The position numbers and the translations under genes are program-made. The notes below the pieces were generated by a model. That model searched no databases, was not told the origin of the DNA, and worked only from the letters and a program-made list of their open reading frames with translations. Below are positions 1 to 7,650 of a stretch of 17,434 nt of DNA, piece by piece. Source of the DNA: Limnohabitans sp. (GTDB taxonomy: Bacteria; Pseudomonadota; Gammaproteobacteria; Burkholderiales; Burkholderiaceae_C); NCBI GenBank assembly GCA_030729445.1, contig JANQXJ010000178.1, positions 1 to 17,434 on the forward strand. Direction: 5' to 3'. Each line of letters opens with the position of its first letter. The first letter of the stretch is position 1.

Positions 1-16
1 GTTGGTAGCAGTTAAA

Positions 17-112
17 TCACATGGCCTTGGACAACGACAGCACCATGCGGTTGTCATTGGAAAATGCGTAGGCCGCCTTTTTGGTTGCGCCCACAAAGGC
101 GCTACCCAGGTC
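17..112 (-). pseudogene. Possible 3' remnant of an outer-membrane protein gene
   Basis: On the - strand an open frame of 31 codons runs from just after an in-frame TAA (113-115) to a TGA (17-19). It has no start codon near its beginning. Its residues include the segments GATKKAAYAFSNDN and MVLSLSKAM, which look like genuine coding sequence ending in an alternating beta-strand, as at the C-terminus of a porin (TorF-like proteins are one possibility). Against a functional porin end, the last residue is Met rather than Phe or Trp, and the upstream frame is closed. This could be the tail of a gene disrupted by a frameshift or rearrangement, or a chance frame. The porin assignment is a guess from the pattern of residues. 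Confidence 0.22.
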
Positions 113-430
113 TTAGTCACTAAGCAGAGACCATGCCAAGGCATGGCTGAGGACTGAAATCAGAGCGTTAATGGGCCGCTTGCACTCTGAAGCCGAACCC
201 ATGCAATTGCAAACCGACGGGCACAGGGCCCGCTTTGGGCTTGGTGGTTCGGTGCACGCAAAACGCACCAAGTCGGTGCCACTTGACGATATTGGGCTCA
301 GTTTGGTGCGCCAACCCATCAGGTCGGGCTTGGCCGTATGGACATTCACCTTCGCGGTGCACGCAGGTCCTTGGCGGCAGTTGCCCACAAAACCATAGGC
401 CTCCTCTACACTGGTACCCATAAAAATGAG

Positions 431-435
431 GGAGG
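431..435 (+). promoter_or_regulatory. Ribosome binding site that sets the comM start
   Basis: GGAGG lies 7 bases upstream of the ATG at 443. The frame stays open upstream to 338, but residues before 443 do not resemble the family, and 443 gives the usual MALATIHSRALVG-type N-terminus. Start 443 is therefore preferred. Confidence 0.75.
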
Positions 436-442
436 ACAAGAC

Positions 443-1975
443 ATGGCCCTGGCCACCATCCACAGCCGCGCCCTGGTGGGCCTGGCCGCACCGGCCGTCA
501 TGGTCGAGGTGCATCTGGCCAACGGCCTGCCCAGCTTCACGCTGGTGGGGCTGGCCGATGTCGAGGTCAAGGAAGCCCGCGAGCGCGTGCGCTCGGCCCT
601 GCAAAACAGTGGGCTCGACTTTCCGCACAACCAGCGCATCACCGTGAACCTGGCCCCGGCCGATTTGCCCAAAGACTCGGGGCGGCTGGACTTGCCGATT
701 GCGCTGGGCATCCTAGCCGCCAGCGGCCAGATCGATGCCAGCAAGCTGGCGGGCTATGAATTTGCAGGCGAGTTGTCGCTGTCGGGGGAGTTGCGGCCGG
801 TGCGCGGTGCCTTGGCCATGAGCTTGGTGCTGCGTCAGCAGCGTGTGCGCACCCGGCTGGTGCTGCCACCGGGCAGCGCCGAAGAAGCGGCTTTGGTGCC
901 CGATGCCGAAGTCTTCCGCGCCCAGCACCTGCTGGATGTGGTGCAACAGTTTTTGCCGCCCTCGAGCGAACCGCCGCCCGAGCCCACGGACGGCTGGGCC
1001 CGCATGGCCGCGCACACGCCCAGCGCACCACCGCGCTACGCGGACCTGGCCGACGTGAAAGGCCAAGCGGGCATCAAGCGTGTGCTGGAGATCGCCGCCG
1101 CCGGAGGCCACTCCTTGCTCATGGTTGGCCCACCGGGTTCGGGCAAATCCATGCTGGCGCAACGTTTTGCAGGCTTGCTGCCGCCCATGTCCATTGAGGA
1201 CGCGTTGGAGTCAGCGGCCATCGCCAGCCTGGCCGGGCGCTTTGAGCTCAGCCGATGGGCGCAGCGCCCCACAGGCCAGCCGCACCACTCGGCCAGTGCG
1301 GTGGCTTTGGTGGGCGGCGGCTCGCCTCCCCGGCCGGGCGAAATTTCGCTGGCGCACCATGGCGTGCTCTTTCTGGACGAGCTGCCTGAATTCCCAAGGG
1401 CGGCCTTGGAGGCCCTGCGAGAGCCACTGGAGACCGGCAGCATCACCATCGCCCGAGCGGCACGGCGGGCCGAATTTCCGGCACGCTTTCAATTGATCGC
1501 GGCCATGAACCCCTGTCCCTGCGGCTACTTAGGCAGCGCCACACGGGCCTGCCGCTGCTCGCCCGACCAGGTCAGCCGCTACCAAGGCAAGCTGAGTGGC
1601 CCGCTGCTGGACCGCATCGACCTGCACATCGAAGTGCCCAGCCTAGGCGCACAAGACCTGTTGAACGCCCCGCCGGGCGAGAGCACCGAAGCCATAGCCG
1701 CCCGCAGCGGGGCCGCCCGCGAACGCGCCCTGGCCCGCCAGGGCTGCACCAACGCCGCGCTGCAAGGCCAGGCCATCGACACCTATTCACGTTTGGACGA
1801 CAGCGCCACCGCCTTGCTGCAAAAAGCCGCCGCCAAACTCGGCTGGAGCGGGCGCAGCGTGCACCGCAGCCTCAAAGTCGCTCGCACCATCGCCGACTTG
1901 GCGGGCAGCGACACCATCGCATCGGTCCATGTGGCCGAGGCCCTGCAGTACCGGCGGGTGCTGCAGGGGCAGTGA
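443..1975 (+). CDS. comM: ComM/YifB-family Mg-chelatase-like AAA+ ATPase
   Basis: This 510-residue protein belongs to the YifB/ComM family. Vibrio ComM is a hexameric branch-migration helicase that helps integrate single-stranded DNA during natural transformation, and that role is inferred here by family. The N-terminal region (about residues 1-170) is the ChlI-like/Lon-S5-like fold, with the family segments LPSFTLVGLADVEVKEARER and LPKDSGRLDLPIALGIL. The AAA+ core follows: Walker A GPPGSGKS (229-236), Walker B LFLDELPEF (309-317), and the motif NPCPCGY (356-362) with further Cys at 370 and 372, a possible metal-binding group typical of the family. The C-terminal Mg-chelatase domain ends in a helical R-x-R-S-V-H-R-S-L-K-V-A-R-T-I-A-D-L-A segment. 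Length is normal and the frame is intact. It is followed 22 bases later by the MFS gene, so the two could share a transcript. Confidence 0.95.
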   Translation: MALATIHSRALVGLAAPAVMVEVHLANGLPSFTLVGLADVEVKEARERVRSALQNSGLDFPHNQRITVNLAPADLPKDSGRLDLPIALGILAASGQIDASKLAGYEFAGELSLSGELRPVRGALAMSLVLRQQRVRTRLVLPPGSAEEAALVPDAEVFRAQHLLDVVQQFLPPSSEPPPEPTDGWARMAAHTPSAPPRYADLADVKGQAGIKRVLEIAAAGGHSLLMVGPPGSGKSMLAQRFAGLLPPMSIEDALESAAIASLAGRFELSRWAQRPTGQPHHSASAVALVGGGSPPRPGEISLAHHGVLFLDELPEFPRAALEALREPLETGSITIARAARRAEFPARFQLIAAMNPCPCGYLGSATRACRCSPDQVSRYQGKLSGPLLDRIDLHIEVPSLGAQDLLNAPPGESTEAIAARSGAARERALARQGCTNAALQGQAIDTYSRLDDSATALLQKAAAKLGWSGRSVHRSLKVARTIADLAGSDTIASVHVAEALQYRRVLQGQ

Positions 1976-1997
1976 CAGGGGCACGGATAATGCCGCC

Positions 1998-3272
1998 ATG
2001 TCCAACACCAGCGCATACGCTCTGAGAGCCAGACAACTGGGGCCCTTCAGCGTCTGGCTGTCCCTGCCCCAGCTGATCACCTGGGGGAGTGTTTTCTACA
2101 CCTTCTCCTTGCTCATGATGCCTCTGGAGGCCGAGCTGGGCATGGGCCGGGCCGAGTCTTCGCTGGCCTTCAGCCTGGCGCTGCTGGCCGAAGGGCTGAT
2201 GGCTTTCTGGGTGGGTCGTTGGATCGATGCGGGGCACGAGCGGCGGGTGATGACGCTGGGCTCGGTGTGGGTGGGCCTGGGGCTGCTGGGGCACAGCTTT
2301 GTGACATCGTTGGCGGGCTTTTACGCCGCCTGGATCTGGCTGGGCCTGGGCATGGCGGCCACGCTCTACACCCCGGCGTTTGCCGTGGTCACGCGCCGTT
2401 TTGCCCAAGACTTTCGCCGCGCCATCATCACGCTCACGTTTTTGGGTGGCTTGGCCAGCACGGTGTTTATTCCGCTGTTTGCCTGGTGGATGGACTTGTG
2501 GGGCTGGCGGCAAGCCCTGTGGGCGTTGGCCGCGCTGCAGCTGCTGGTGTGTGCGCCTTTGCACGGCTGGCTGCTGCACGGGGCGCCGCGCCCAGAGGCC
2601 CGCCACACCGACCGCACACAAGCCAAGCAAGGCGCCATCGCCGACACGCCGAGCCCTACGGTTCCAGTGACTGTGCCAGTGACCGTGCCCGTGCGCGAAC
2701 ACCTGCGCCACGCGCCGTTTTGGCTACTGGCCTTGTTCATGGTGCTGACCATGTCGGTGACCTCGGCCCTGCCCGCGCACATGATCGCCTTGCTGCAGGA
2801 ATCGGGGCTGACCCCCGCTTGGGTGCTGGCCATTCCGGCGGCCATTGGCGTGATTCAGGTACTGGGGCGCTTGGTGCTGTTCGTGTTCGAGCGTTATTGG
2901 GATGTGCATGCTGCCAACCGCTGGATTCCGACCCTCATCCCGGCCGGGATCGTGGCCTTGTTGATTGGTGGGCTCAGCCCCTTGGCCTCGTTGCTCTTTG
3001 TGCTGCTTTACGGCCTGGGCAACGGCATGAACACCATCGTCAAAGGCACGGCCATGGCGCAGTACGTGAGCCGCACACATGTGGGGCAGCTCAACGGCTT
3101 GCTGGGTTTGCCGATTGCGCTGGCCCGGGCTGCGGCACCCTTGATCCTGGGTTTGCTGTGGTCGCCGCAGCACGGCTACACCCTGGCGCTGTGGTGGCTG
3201 CTGGCGGCCAGTTTGCTGGGCACTGGGGCGCTGTGGGCGGCGCAACGCTTTGCCCTGAGAGCACCCACATGA
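1998..3272 (+). CDS. MFS transporter
   Basis: A 424-residue integral membrane protein of the major facilitator superfamily. It has about 12 hydrophobic segments in two halves joined by a hydrophilic loop at about residues 200-235. The N-terminal half has the loop 2-3 signature in a relaxed form (GRWIDAGHERRVM), and helix 4 is rich in Gly and Ala (GLGMAATLYTPAFAVV), as in OFA/monocarboxylate-type MFS proteins. The substrate cannot be predicted. The ATG at 1998 is chosen because the first transmembrane helix follows soon after; the upstream extension to 1929 overlaps the end of comM and looks non-native. No clear ribosome binding site is seen, so coupling to comM is possible. The central loop contains a short VPVTVPVTVPV run from a 12-base tandem repeat. 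The gene ends 6 bases from the stop of the convergent argP-like gene. Confidence 0.88.
   Translation: MSNTSAYALRARQLGPFSVWLSLPQLITWGSVFYTFSLLMMPLEAELGMGRAESSLAFSLALLAEGLMAFWVGRWIDAGHERRVMTLGSVWVGLGLLGHSFVTSLAGFYAAWIWLGLGMAATLYTPAFAVVTRRFAQDFRRAIITLTFLGGLASTVFIPLFAWWMDLWGWRQALWALAALQLLVCAPLHGWLLHGAPRPEARHTDRTQAKQGAIADTPSPTVPVTVPVTVPVREHLRHAPFWLLALFMVLTMSVTSALPAHMIALLQESGLTPAWVLAIPAAIGVIQVLGRLVLFVFERYWDVHAANRWIPTLIPAGIVALLIGGLSPLASLLFVLLYGLGNGMNTIVKGTAMAQYVSRTHVGQLNGLLGLPIALARAAAPLILGLLWSPQHGYTLALWWLLAASLLGTGALWAAQRFALRAPT
2664..2693 (+). repeat. 12-base tandem repeat inside the MFS gene
   Basis: CCAGTGACTGTG (2664-2675) is followed by CCAGTGACCGTG (2676-2687) and a half copy CCCGTG (2688-2693). 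It encodes a Val-Pro-Val-Thr run in the cytoplasmic loop between the two halves of the transporter. Since 12 is a multiple of 3, copy-number change would keep the frame. Confidence 0.7.
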
Positions 3273-3278
3273 CTTGGG

Positions 3279-4214
3279 CTAGGTCTGGCTCAAATGCCGA
3301 CGCGCTGCGGCCTTGACAGCCTCGGTCAGGCGCTGGGCTGAAGGGGCCTCTCGCGCCCAGTGCTGCCAATACAGCGCCACATCCACCGTCGCGCCGGGCA
3401 GCAGCTCCTGCAAAGCTTGGGCAGGGTCAGTCTGCAGCACAGCGCGTTGCGCCAAGTGCTGCTCGGGCACCATGCCCCAGCCCAGGCCCAGTTCGATCGC
3501 GGTCTCGAAGGCTTCGACCGCCGGGGCAAAGTGACGCGGGTAATGCGGCTGCTGCAGGCCAAAGTGTTGGGCCAAAAAGGCGTCTTGCAAGGCGTCCTTG
3601 CGGTTGAAAATGACCGCAGGCTGCGCCAGCATTTTGTGCAAGGACACCGCACCGCTGGGCGTTTGACAGCGCTTGACCACCGCAGGTGTGGCCACACAGC
3701 AATAACGTAGGGTGCCCAGCGGCTCGGCCACACAGCCACGCATCGGCTCGGCCAGGGTGCTCACGCAGCCGATCACATCCCCGCTTTTGAGGGCGTCGTG
3801 CGTGTGGTCCTGGTCGTCGATCAGGATTTCGAGCAACAAATGGTGCTTCAAAAGCAAAGGGGCCACGCCGGGCAAAAACCAGCTGGCCACCGAGTCGGCA
3901 TTCACCGCCACACTCAGCGATTGCCAGCGCTGCGCCTGGCGCACACCGCTTGAATTAGACGTGCCTTGCAAGCCTCCCAGCAAGTCGGCTTCCATCATGC
4001 GCACTTGTTTGACATGGGCCAGCAGACTCTGCCCCGCCGGAGTGGCCCGCACCTGCTTGCCCCGCACCAGCAGGCGCTGGCCCAAAGTGTCTTCCAGGGC
4101 CTTGATGCGCAAGGACACCGCCGCCAGCGTGAGCGACAAGGCTTGGGCCGCCGCACCAAAACTGCCGTGCTCCACCACGGCGGCCAAGGCTTCGAGTTGA
4201 CGGGCGTCGAGCAT
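3279..4214 (-). CDS. argP: LysR-family transcriptional regulator, ArgP (IciA) type
   Basis: This 311-residue LysR-type regulator has an N-terminal winged helix-turn-helix (about residues 4-60, with AVVEHGSFGAAAQALSLT and VSLRIKALEDTLGQRLLVRG) and a C-terminal periplasmic-binding-like effector domain. ArgP in E. coli senses Lys/Arg and activates the exporter gene argO. The N-terminal MLDARQLEALAAVVEHGSF and the divergent LysE/ArgO gene at 4363 support an ArgP assignment over a generic LysR. The start at 4214 matches the family N-terminus. The shared 148-base intergenic region holds a T-N11-A-type dyad. The gene is convergent with the MFS gene, with 6 bases between the stops. Assignment as ArgP is strong by context; the actual effector is inferred. 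Confidence 0.9.
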   Translation of the reverse strand: MLDARQLEALAAVVEHGSFGAAAQALSLTLAAVSLRIKALEDTLGQRLLVRGKQVRATPAGQSLLAHVKQVRMMEADLLGGLQGTSNSSGVRQAQRWQSLSVAVNADSVASWFLPGVAPLLLKHHLLLEILIDDQDHTHDALKSGDVIGCVSTLAEPMRGCVAEPLGTLRYCCVATPAVVKRCQTPSGAVSLHKMLAQPAVIFNRKDALQDAFLAQHFGLQQPHYPRHFAPAVEAFETAIELGLGWGMVPEQHLAQRAVLQTDPAQALQELLPGATVDVALYWQHWAREAPSAQRLTEAVKAAARRHLSQT

Positions 4215-4246
4215 GTACTTGTTAAAAATAAATTGAGTGACGTGAG

Positions 4247-4267
4247 TTTAATTGAAGATGGTTTAAA
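4247..4267. promoter_or_regulatory. Candidate LysR-type (ArgP) operator
   Basis: TTTAA (4247-4251), eleven bases, then TTAAA (4263-4267) form a perfect 5+5 dyad with the T-N11-A geometry of LysR-type operators. It lies 32 bases upstream of the regulator start and 95 bases upstream of the exporter start, in the divergent region both genes share. The bases around it (4215-4268) are A+T rich compared with the flanking genes. The geometry is seen in the sequence; binding by the neighbouring regulator is inferred. Confidence 0.55.
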
Positions 4268-4362
4268 TCAATGGGCTTCAACCGCACACTCACGGCCATT
4301 CACCAGCGACCCACTTAGGTTGCCCCGCATCACAACGCCTGACACGGCCCCCGGAGATTCCC

Positions 4363-5034
4363 ATGGTTCTGAGCTTTCCCACCTTCACCGCTGGCATGGT
4401 GCTGAGCATTTCGCTGATCATGGCCATTGGCCCGCAAAACGCGCATGTGCTGCGCATGGGCCTGCAGCGCCAACACCTGTGGCTCACGGTGGCGGTCTGC
4501 GCCGTGGCCGACATCGCCTTGATTGGCTTGGGCGTGCTGGGTTTGGCGCAGCTGGGTGGCCTGTCCGACAAACTGCACGGCGCACTGGTGGGCGCAGGCA
4601 TGCTGTTTCTGGCGGTCTATGGCTGGCAGGCGTTTCAGCGGTTTTTGCGGCCCCAGGCATTGGCACTCAATTTGCCCTCAGCCGGTGAAATCAGCGCATC
4701 CAGCAGCCCCACAAGCGGCAGCCAGCCACAGCCCGTCTCCGTGTCGCGCCGCCAGGCGGTGTTGTCGGCAATGGCCTTTTCATGGCTCAACCCACACGCT
4801 TGGCTGGACACGGCTGTGCTGATCGGCACCGCTTCGCTGGCCTATGGGCAAGGCAGTACTGTCTTTGGCTTAGGCGCGGCGGCAGGTTCGATGCTCTGGT
4901 TTTTGCTGTTGGGCACTGCCGCCTTCTGGTTGGGCAGGCGCCTGCATTCCCTGCACATCTGGCGAGCACTCGACGGCGCCGTGGCGCTGATGATGTGGGG
5001 CACAGCGCTGTGGCTGGGCTTCAGTTTGGTTTGA
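4363..5034 (+). CDS. argO: LysE/ArgO-family amino acid exporter
   Basis: A 223-residue inner-membrane exporter of the LysE/ArgO family, which pumps out basic amino acids (Lys, Arg and the toxic analogue canavanine) when intracellular levels rise. The signature AIGPQNAHVLRMG is at residues 21-33. The second half contains FSWLNPHAWLDTAVLIGTAS, matching the family's LNPH-x-x-LDT motif. About six hydrophobic helices are visible, with a polar loop around residues 105-128. GGAGA at 4353-4357 precedes the ATG by 5 bases. It is divergent from the ArgP-type regulator, the standard regulatory pair. The symbol could equally be lysE. Export of arginine versus lysine cannot be separated from sequence. Confidence 0.92.
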   Translation: MVLSFPTFTAGMVLSISLIMAIGPQNAHVLRMGLQRQHLWLTVAVCAVADIALIGLGVLGLAQLGGLSDKLHGALVGAGMLFLAVYGWQAFQRFLRPQALALNLPSAGEISASSSPTSGSQPQPVSVSRRQAVLSAMAFSWLNPHAWLDTAVLIGTASLAYGQGSTVFGLGAAAGSMLWFLLLGTAAFWLGRRLHSLHIWRALDGAVALMMWGTALWLGFSLV

Positions 5035-5069
5035 GGCTGAGCCCACCAGTATCTTGAATCCTGAGCGCC

Positions 5070-5903
5070 TCAGCGCGTCAACCAACGCCGCGCCGCAAAA
5101 CTCAGCGCGTCCACACAAGCCACCATGAGCAGCATGGCCGCCAAAATGGTGGCGGTCTTGTTCATGTGGAACAGCCCCATGTGGAAAGACAACAACTGGC
5201 CCAAGCCCCCAGCGCCCACCACGCCCAGCACCGCGGCGGCGCGGATGTTGTTTTCCCAGCGGTAAAGCGTGTAGCTCATGAGCTGCGGCAACACCTGCGG
5301 CAAGGTGGCATAAAAAAACACACGCATCGGCCCCACGCCCTGGGTGCGCAAGGCGTCGCCCGGCCCGGTGGGCACGTTTTCCATGGCCTCGGCAAACAAG
5401 CGGCCCAGCACGCCGCTGGTGTGCAGCGCCAGCGCCAGGGTGCCCGCCATGGGCCCCAAGCCCGCAGAGATCAAGAGCAAAGCGGCCCACACCAATTCAG
5501 GAATGGCACGCAAGGCGTTAAGCACCCAGCGTGTGGGGCTGCGCAGCCATGCCGGGTCTTGGGCGGACATGCGGCTGGCGGGCACGGCCAGCGCCAGGCC
5601 CAGCACCGCCGCGATGGCGGTGCCCAGCGCCGACATGGCCAGCGTTTCCCAAGCTGCCCAGGCCACCTTGTTGACAAACACGGGCGAGAAGTCAGGCGGA
5701 AAAAACTCGGCCACAAAGCGGCCCATGCTGCGCGCCGCTTCCATCGATGCAAATGCCGCCCAATCGAGCTCCAGCGACACAAAACTGGCCACCACCAGAA
5801 CCAGCAGGGCGGCTGTGAACCAGCAGGCGCGGCAGCGTGCATCAAAAATGGGTGGCGGCAATTTGTAGGGCGGGTTGGCCGCTTCGCGAGAGAAGGGCTT
5901 CAT
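5070..5903 (-). CDS. phnE: Phosphonate-type ABC transporter permease (second PhnE)
   Basis: A 277-residue inner-membrane permease of a PhnCDE-type importer. It has one N-terminal helix (about residues 27-47), a periplasmic stretch with FVAEFFPPDFSP, then about five more helices. Family marks are RAIPELVWAALL and the permease coupling loop FAEAMENVPTGPGDALRTQGV followed by FFYATLPQVLPQLMSYTLYRWE and the GVVGAGGLG motif. The start at 5903 overlaps the stop of the upstream permease by ATGA, indicating translational coupling; the longer open frame up to 6080 lies inside that gene and is rejected. The two permeases probably form the heterodimeric membrane channel with the PhnC-like ATPase. A small CTGAG/CTCAG hairpin (5061-5073) covers the stop codon but has no T-run. 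Confidence 0.92.
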   Translation of the reverse strand: MKPFSREAANPPYKLPPPIFDARCRACWFTAALLVLVVASFVSLELDWAAFASMEAARSMGRFVAEFFPPDFSPVFVNKVAWAAWETLAMSALGTAIAAVLGLALAVPASRMSAQDPAWLRSPTRWVLNALRAIPELVWAALLLISAGLGPMAGTLALALHTSGVLGRLFAEAMENVPTGPGDALRTQGVGPMRVFFYATLPQVLPQLMSYTLYRWENNIRAAAVLGVVGAGGLGQLLSFHMGLFHMNKTATILAAMLLMVACVDALSFAARRWLTR

Positions 5904-6760
5904 GCCAGCGCCTTTCTCAGCCAAGCGCTCACGCGGTCGGCCAGTGCCACCAGCGCAATGAACACCAAGAGCAAGGTGGCCACTTCGCCGCCATTGAACA
6001 TCTTCATCGAGTTGTCCAGTTGCTGGCCCAAACCACCCGCACCCACAAAGCCCAGCACCACCGAAGAGCGGATCGCGCATTCCCAGCGGTACACGGTGTA
6101 AGACGCGAGTTCTGCCGCGTGGCTGGGTAAGAGCGCGTACACAAAGGCTTGCAAGCGTCCGCTGCCGTTGCGCATCAGCGTTTGGGTGGCGTGGCTCTCA
6201 CCACTCTCCAAAATCTCGGCATACACCTTGCCCAGCATGCCGCCGTAGGTCAGTGCAATCGCCAGCACGCCCGCCGTGGGTCCCAGACCCACCACACGCA
6301 CAAACACCAGCGCCCAAATCAATTCAGGAATACTGCGCAACACAATCAAGGTGGCCCGCACACACCAGCGCAACACCGCTGGCCAACGGTCCATGCGGCC
6401 GGACAAGGCCGACAGCGACAAGACCCGCGTGGCCAACAAACTCAAGGGCACGGCCAGCACCAGCGCCAGCGTCACGCCCGCAGTGGCCATGGCCACGGTG
6501 CGCCAGGTTTCGCGCACCACCATCTGCATGAATTCGGTGTGGTGCACCAATGGCCAAAAGCTGCGCACAAAGTCGGCTGTGACCTTGCGGTTTTCGGGCT
6601 CCCACAACACCCAAGGCCGAAACTCGGTAGCCACAGCCAGCGGCCACAACAGCACCAAGGCCAGGCTCAGCCAAAACACCCGTGCGGCAAAAGCCGGATC
6701 ACGCGCAGGCGCCATGGGGCGCGGGCGGACAACGGGCAAGGGAGACACGGAGGCGGACAT
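5900..6760 (-). CDS. phnE: Phosphonate-type ABC transporter permease (first PhnE)
   Basis: A 286-residue permease, paralogous to the one that follows. It shares RSIPELIWALVFVRVVGLGP, the coupling loop around YAEILESGESHATQTLMRNG, the ASYTVYRWE segment and GFVGAGGLGQQL. About six hydrophobic helices are visible, the first at about residues 27-45. The ATG at 6760 lies 32 bases after the stop of the ATPase gene. A TTG at 6802 in the same frame, overlapping the ATPase end, is an alternative start, and so is an ATG at 6715. None has a clear ribosome binding site, so the start is uncertain by a few residues. Two permease genes instead of one is a common variant of phosphonate/phosphite importers. 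Confidence 0.9.
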   Translation of the reverse strand: MSASVSPLPVVRPRPMAPARDPAFAARVFWLSLALVLLWPLAVATEFRPWVLWEPENRKVTADFVRSFWPLVHHTEFMQMVVRETWRTVAMATAGVTLALVLAVPLSLLATRVLSLSALSGRMDRWPAVLRWCVRATLIVLRSIPELIWALVFVRVVGLGPTAGVLAIALTYGGMLGKVYAEILESGESHATQTLMRNGSGRLQAFVYALLPSHAAELASYTVYRWECAIRSSVVLGFVGAGGLGQQLDNSMKMFNGGEVATLLLVFIALVALADRVSAWLRKALA

Positions 6761-6792
6761 GGGCGGTGCGTGGCGTGTAAGACCTGGCCGCG

Positions 6793-7632
6793 TCAGCGGC
6801 AATGCATCACCACGGGCGCGGGCGCGTCAGGTGCAGCGTCTGTCAGCGCCACAGGCAACACCTCGCCACGCAACTCGTGTTCGTACTGGTCGTACAAATG
6901 CGCCAGGCGCTCGGGGCTCACCTGTGCAGAGGGCAAGTCAAACACCAGCTGCCCATCACGCAGGCCAATGATGCGCGGGAAGTGTGCCAGCGCCATGTCC
7001 ACTTGGTGCAGCGTGGCCACGAGCGTGACCTGGCGCTCGGCGGCCAAGTTGACCAAGGCCGACATGGCCATGCGGGCCCGCATCGGGTCGAGCGCCGACA
7101 AAGGCTCGTCGATCAGCCACAGGCTGGCCGGGGCCAACAGGGCGCGGGCCAGGCCCACACGTTGGCGCTCACCGCCTGACAGGCGGTCCACACGATCGAA
7201 CAATTTGTCGCCCAAATCAAAGTGCACCAGCGCTTCGTAAGCGGCCGGGATGTCGGTGGGATAAAACAAGGAACGCAAACTGGCCCACAAGCCCATGCTG
7301 GGCAACCGCCCAGCCAGCACCGAGGTCACGACGCGTTGGCGCGGTGGCAGCGGCGGCACCTGCGGGGCCAAAAACAACTGACCGCGTAAACGGCGTAACG
7401 CGCCAGCCGATTGTGTCCAAGGGTTCACGCCCGCCAATTGCAGCGTGCCTTGGGTGGGCGGCTGGGCACAGGCCAGCACCTGCAGCAAAGTGGTCTTGCC
7501 CGCGCCTGAGGGGCCAATGATGGCCACCTGCTCGCCTGCGGCCAAGCGCAGGTTCAACGCACGCAAGGCCGCTGGCGCACCGGGCAAGGCTGCCGGATGC
7601 CGGGCCTCCAGGCCCAAAAGCTCGATGTTCAC
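6793..7632 (-). CDS. phnC: Phosphonate-type ABC transporter ATP-binding protein (PhnC)
   Basis: A 279-residue ABC ATPase that energises the importer from the cytoplasmic face. Motifs are complete: Walker A GPSGAGKTT (40-48), Q-loop around Q91, signature LSGGERQ (151-157), Walker B LWLIDEP (171-177), D-loop SALD (179-182) and switch His at 209 (ATLHQVD). The ATLHQVDMAL segment and overall similarity are typical of PhnC. Translation starts at a GTG (7630-7632), 18 bases after the phnD stop; no ATG is better placed. The C-terminal tail of about 25 residues after LYDQYEHELRG is low-complexity (Ala/Pro/Val) and lies partly over the start region of the next gene. The transported compound is set by PhnD, not by this subunit. 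Confidence 0.92.
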   Translation of the reverse strand: MNIELLGLEARHPAALPGAPAALRALNLRLAAGEQVAIIGPSGAGKTTLLQVLACAQPPTQGTLQLAGVNPWTQSAGALRRLRGQLFLAPQVPPLPPRQRVVTSVLAGRLPSMGLWASLRSLFYPTDIPAAYEALVHFDLGDKLFDRVDRLSGGERQRVGLARALLAPASLWLIDEPLSALDPMRARMAMSALVNLAAERQVTLVATLHQVDMALAHFPRIIGLRDGQLVFDLPSAQVSPERLAHLYDQYEHELRGEVLPVALTDAAPDAPAPVVMHCR

Positions 7633-7650
7633 CGCGCTGCCGCTCAGGCT

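Larger units (their letters stand above)
1..442. other. Gene-poor leader upstream of comM
   Basis: I see no intact gene here. Short open frames exist on both strands, but none looks like a protein family apart from the possible remnant at 17-112 on the - strand. The stretch contains a 16-base near-palindrome, CCATGCCAAGGCATGG (131-146). It also holds an 8-bp inverted repeat, CGCACCAA (264-271) with TTGGTGCG (303-310), separated by 31 bases, and an 11-base direct repeat, CGGTGCACGCA, at 250-260 and 355-365. No convincing sigma-70 promoter for comM was found, although the promoter must lie here if comM is transcribed from its own start. Confidence 0.6.

Noticed and set aside
2664..2693. Tandem repeat in the MFS gene as a phase-variation switch
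   Set aside because: The unit is 12 bases, so changes keep the reading frame, and only about two and a half imperfect copies are present.
1872..2711. 279-codon open frame on the - strand opposite the MFS gene
   Set aside because: It is rich in His, Gln, Arg and Pro with no family features, a typical shadow of a GC-rich membrane protein gene.
2219..3316. 365-codon + strand frame overlapping the MFS gene
   Set aside because: It is an out-of-frame reading of the MFS gene, Gly/Ala/His-rich and without hydrophobic helices in the expected places.
6149..7240. 363-codon open frame on the + strand opposite phnE/phnC
   Set aside because: It runs across two recognisable genes on the other strand and has antisense composition (Gln, His, Arg, Thr), so it is not a gene.
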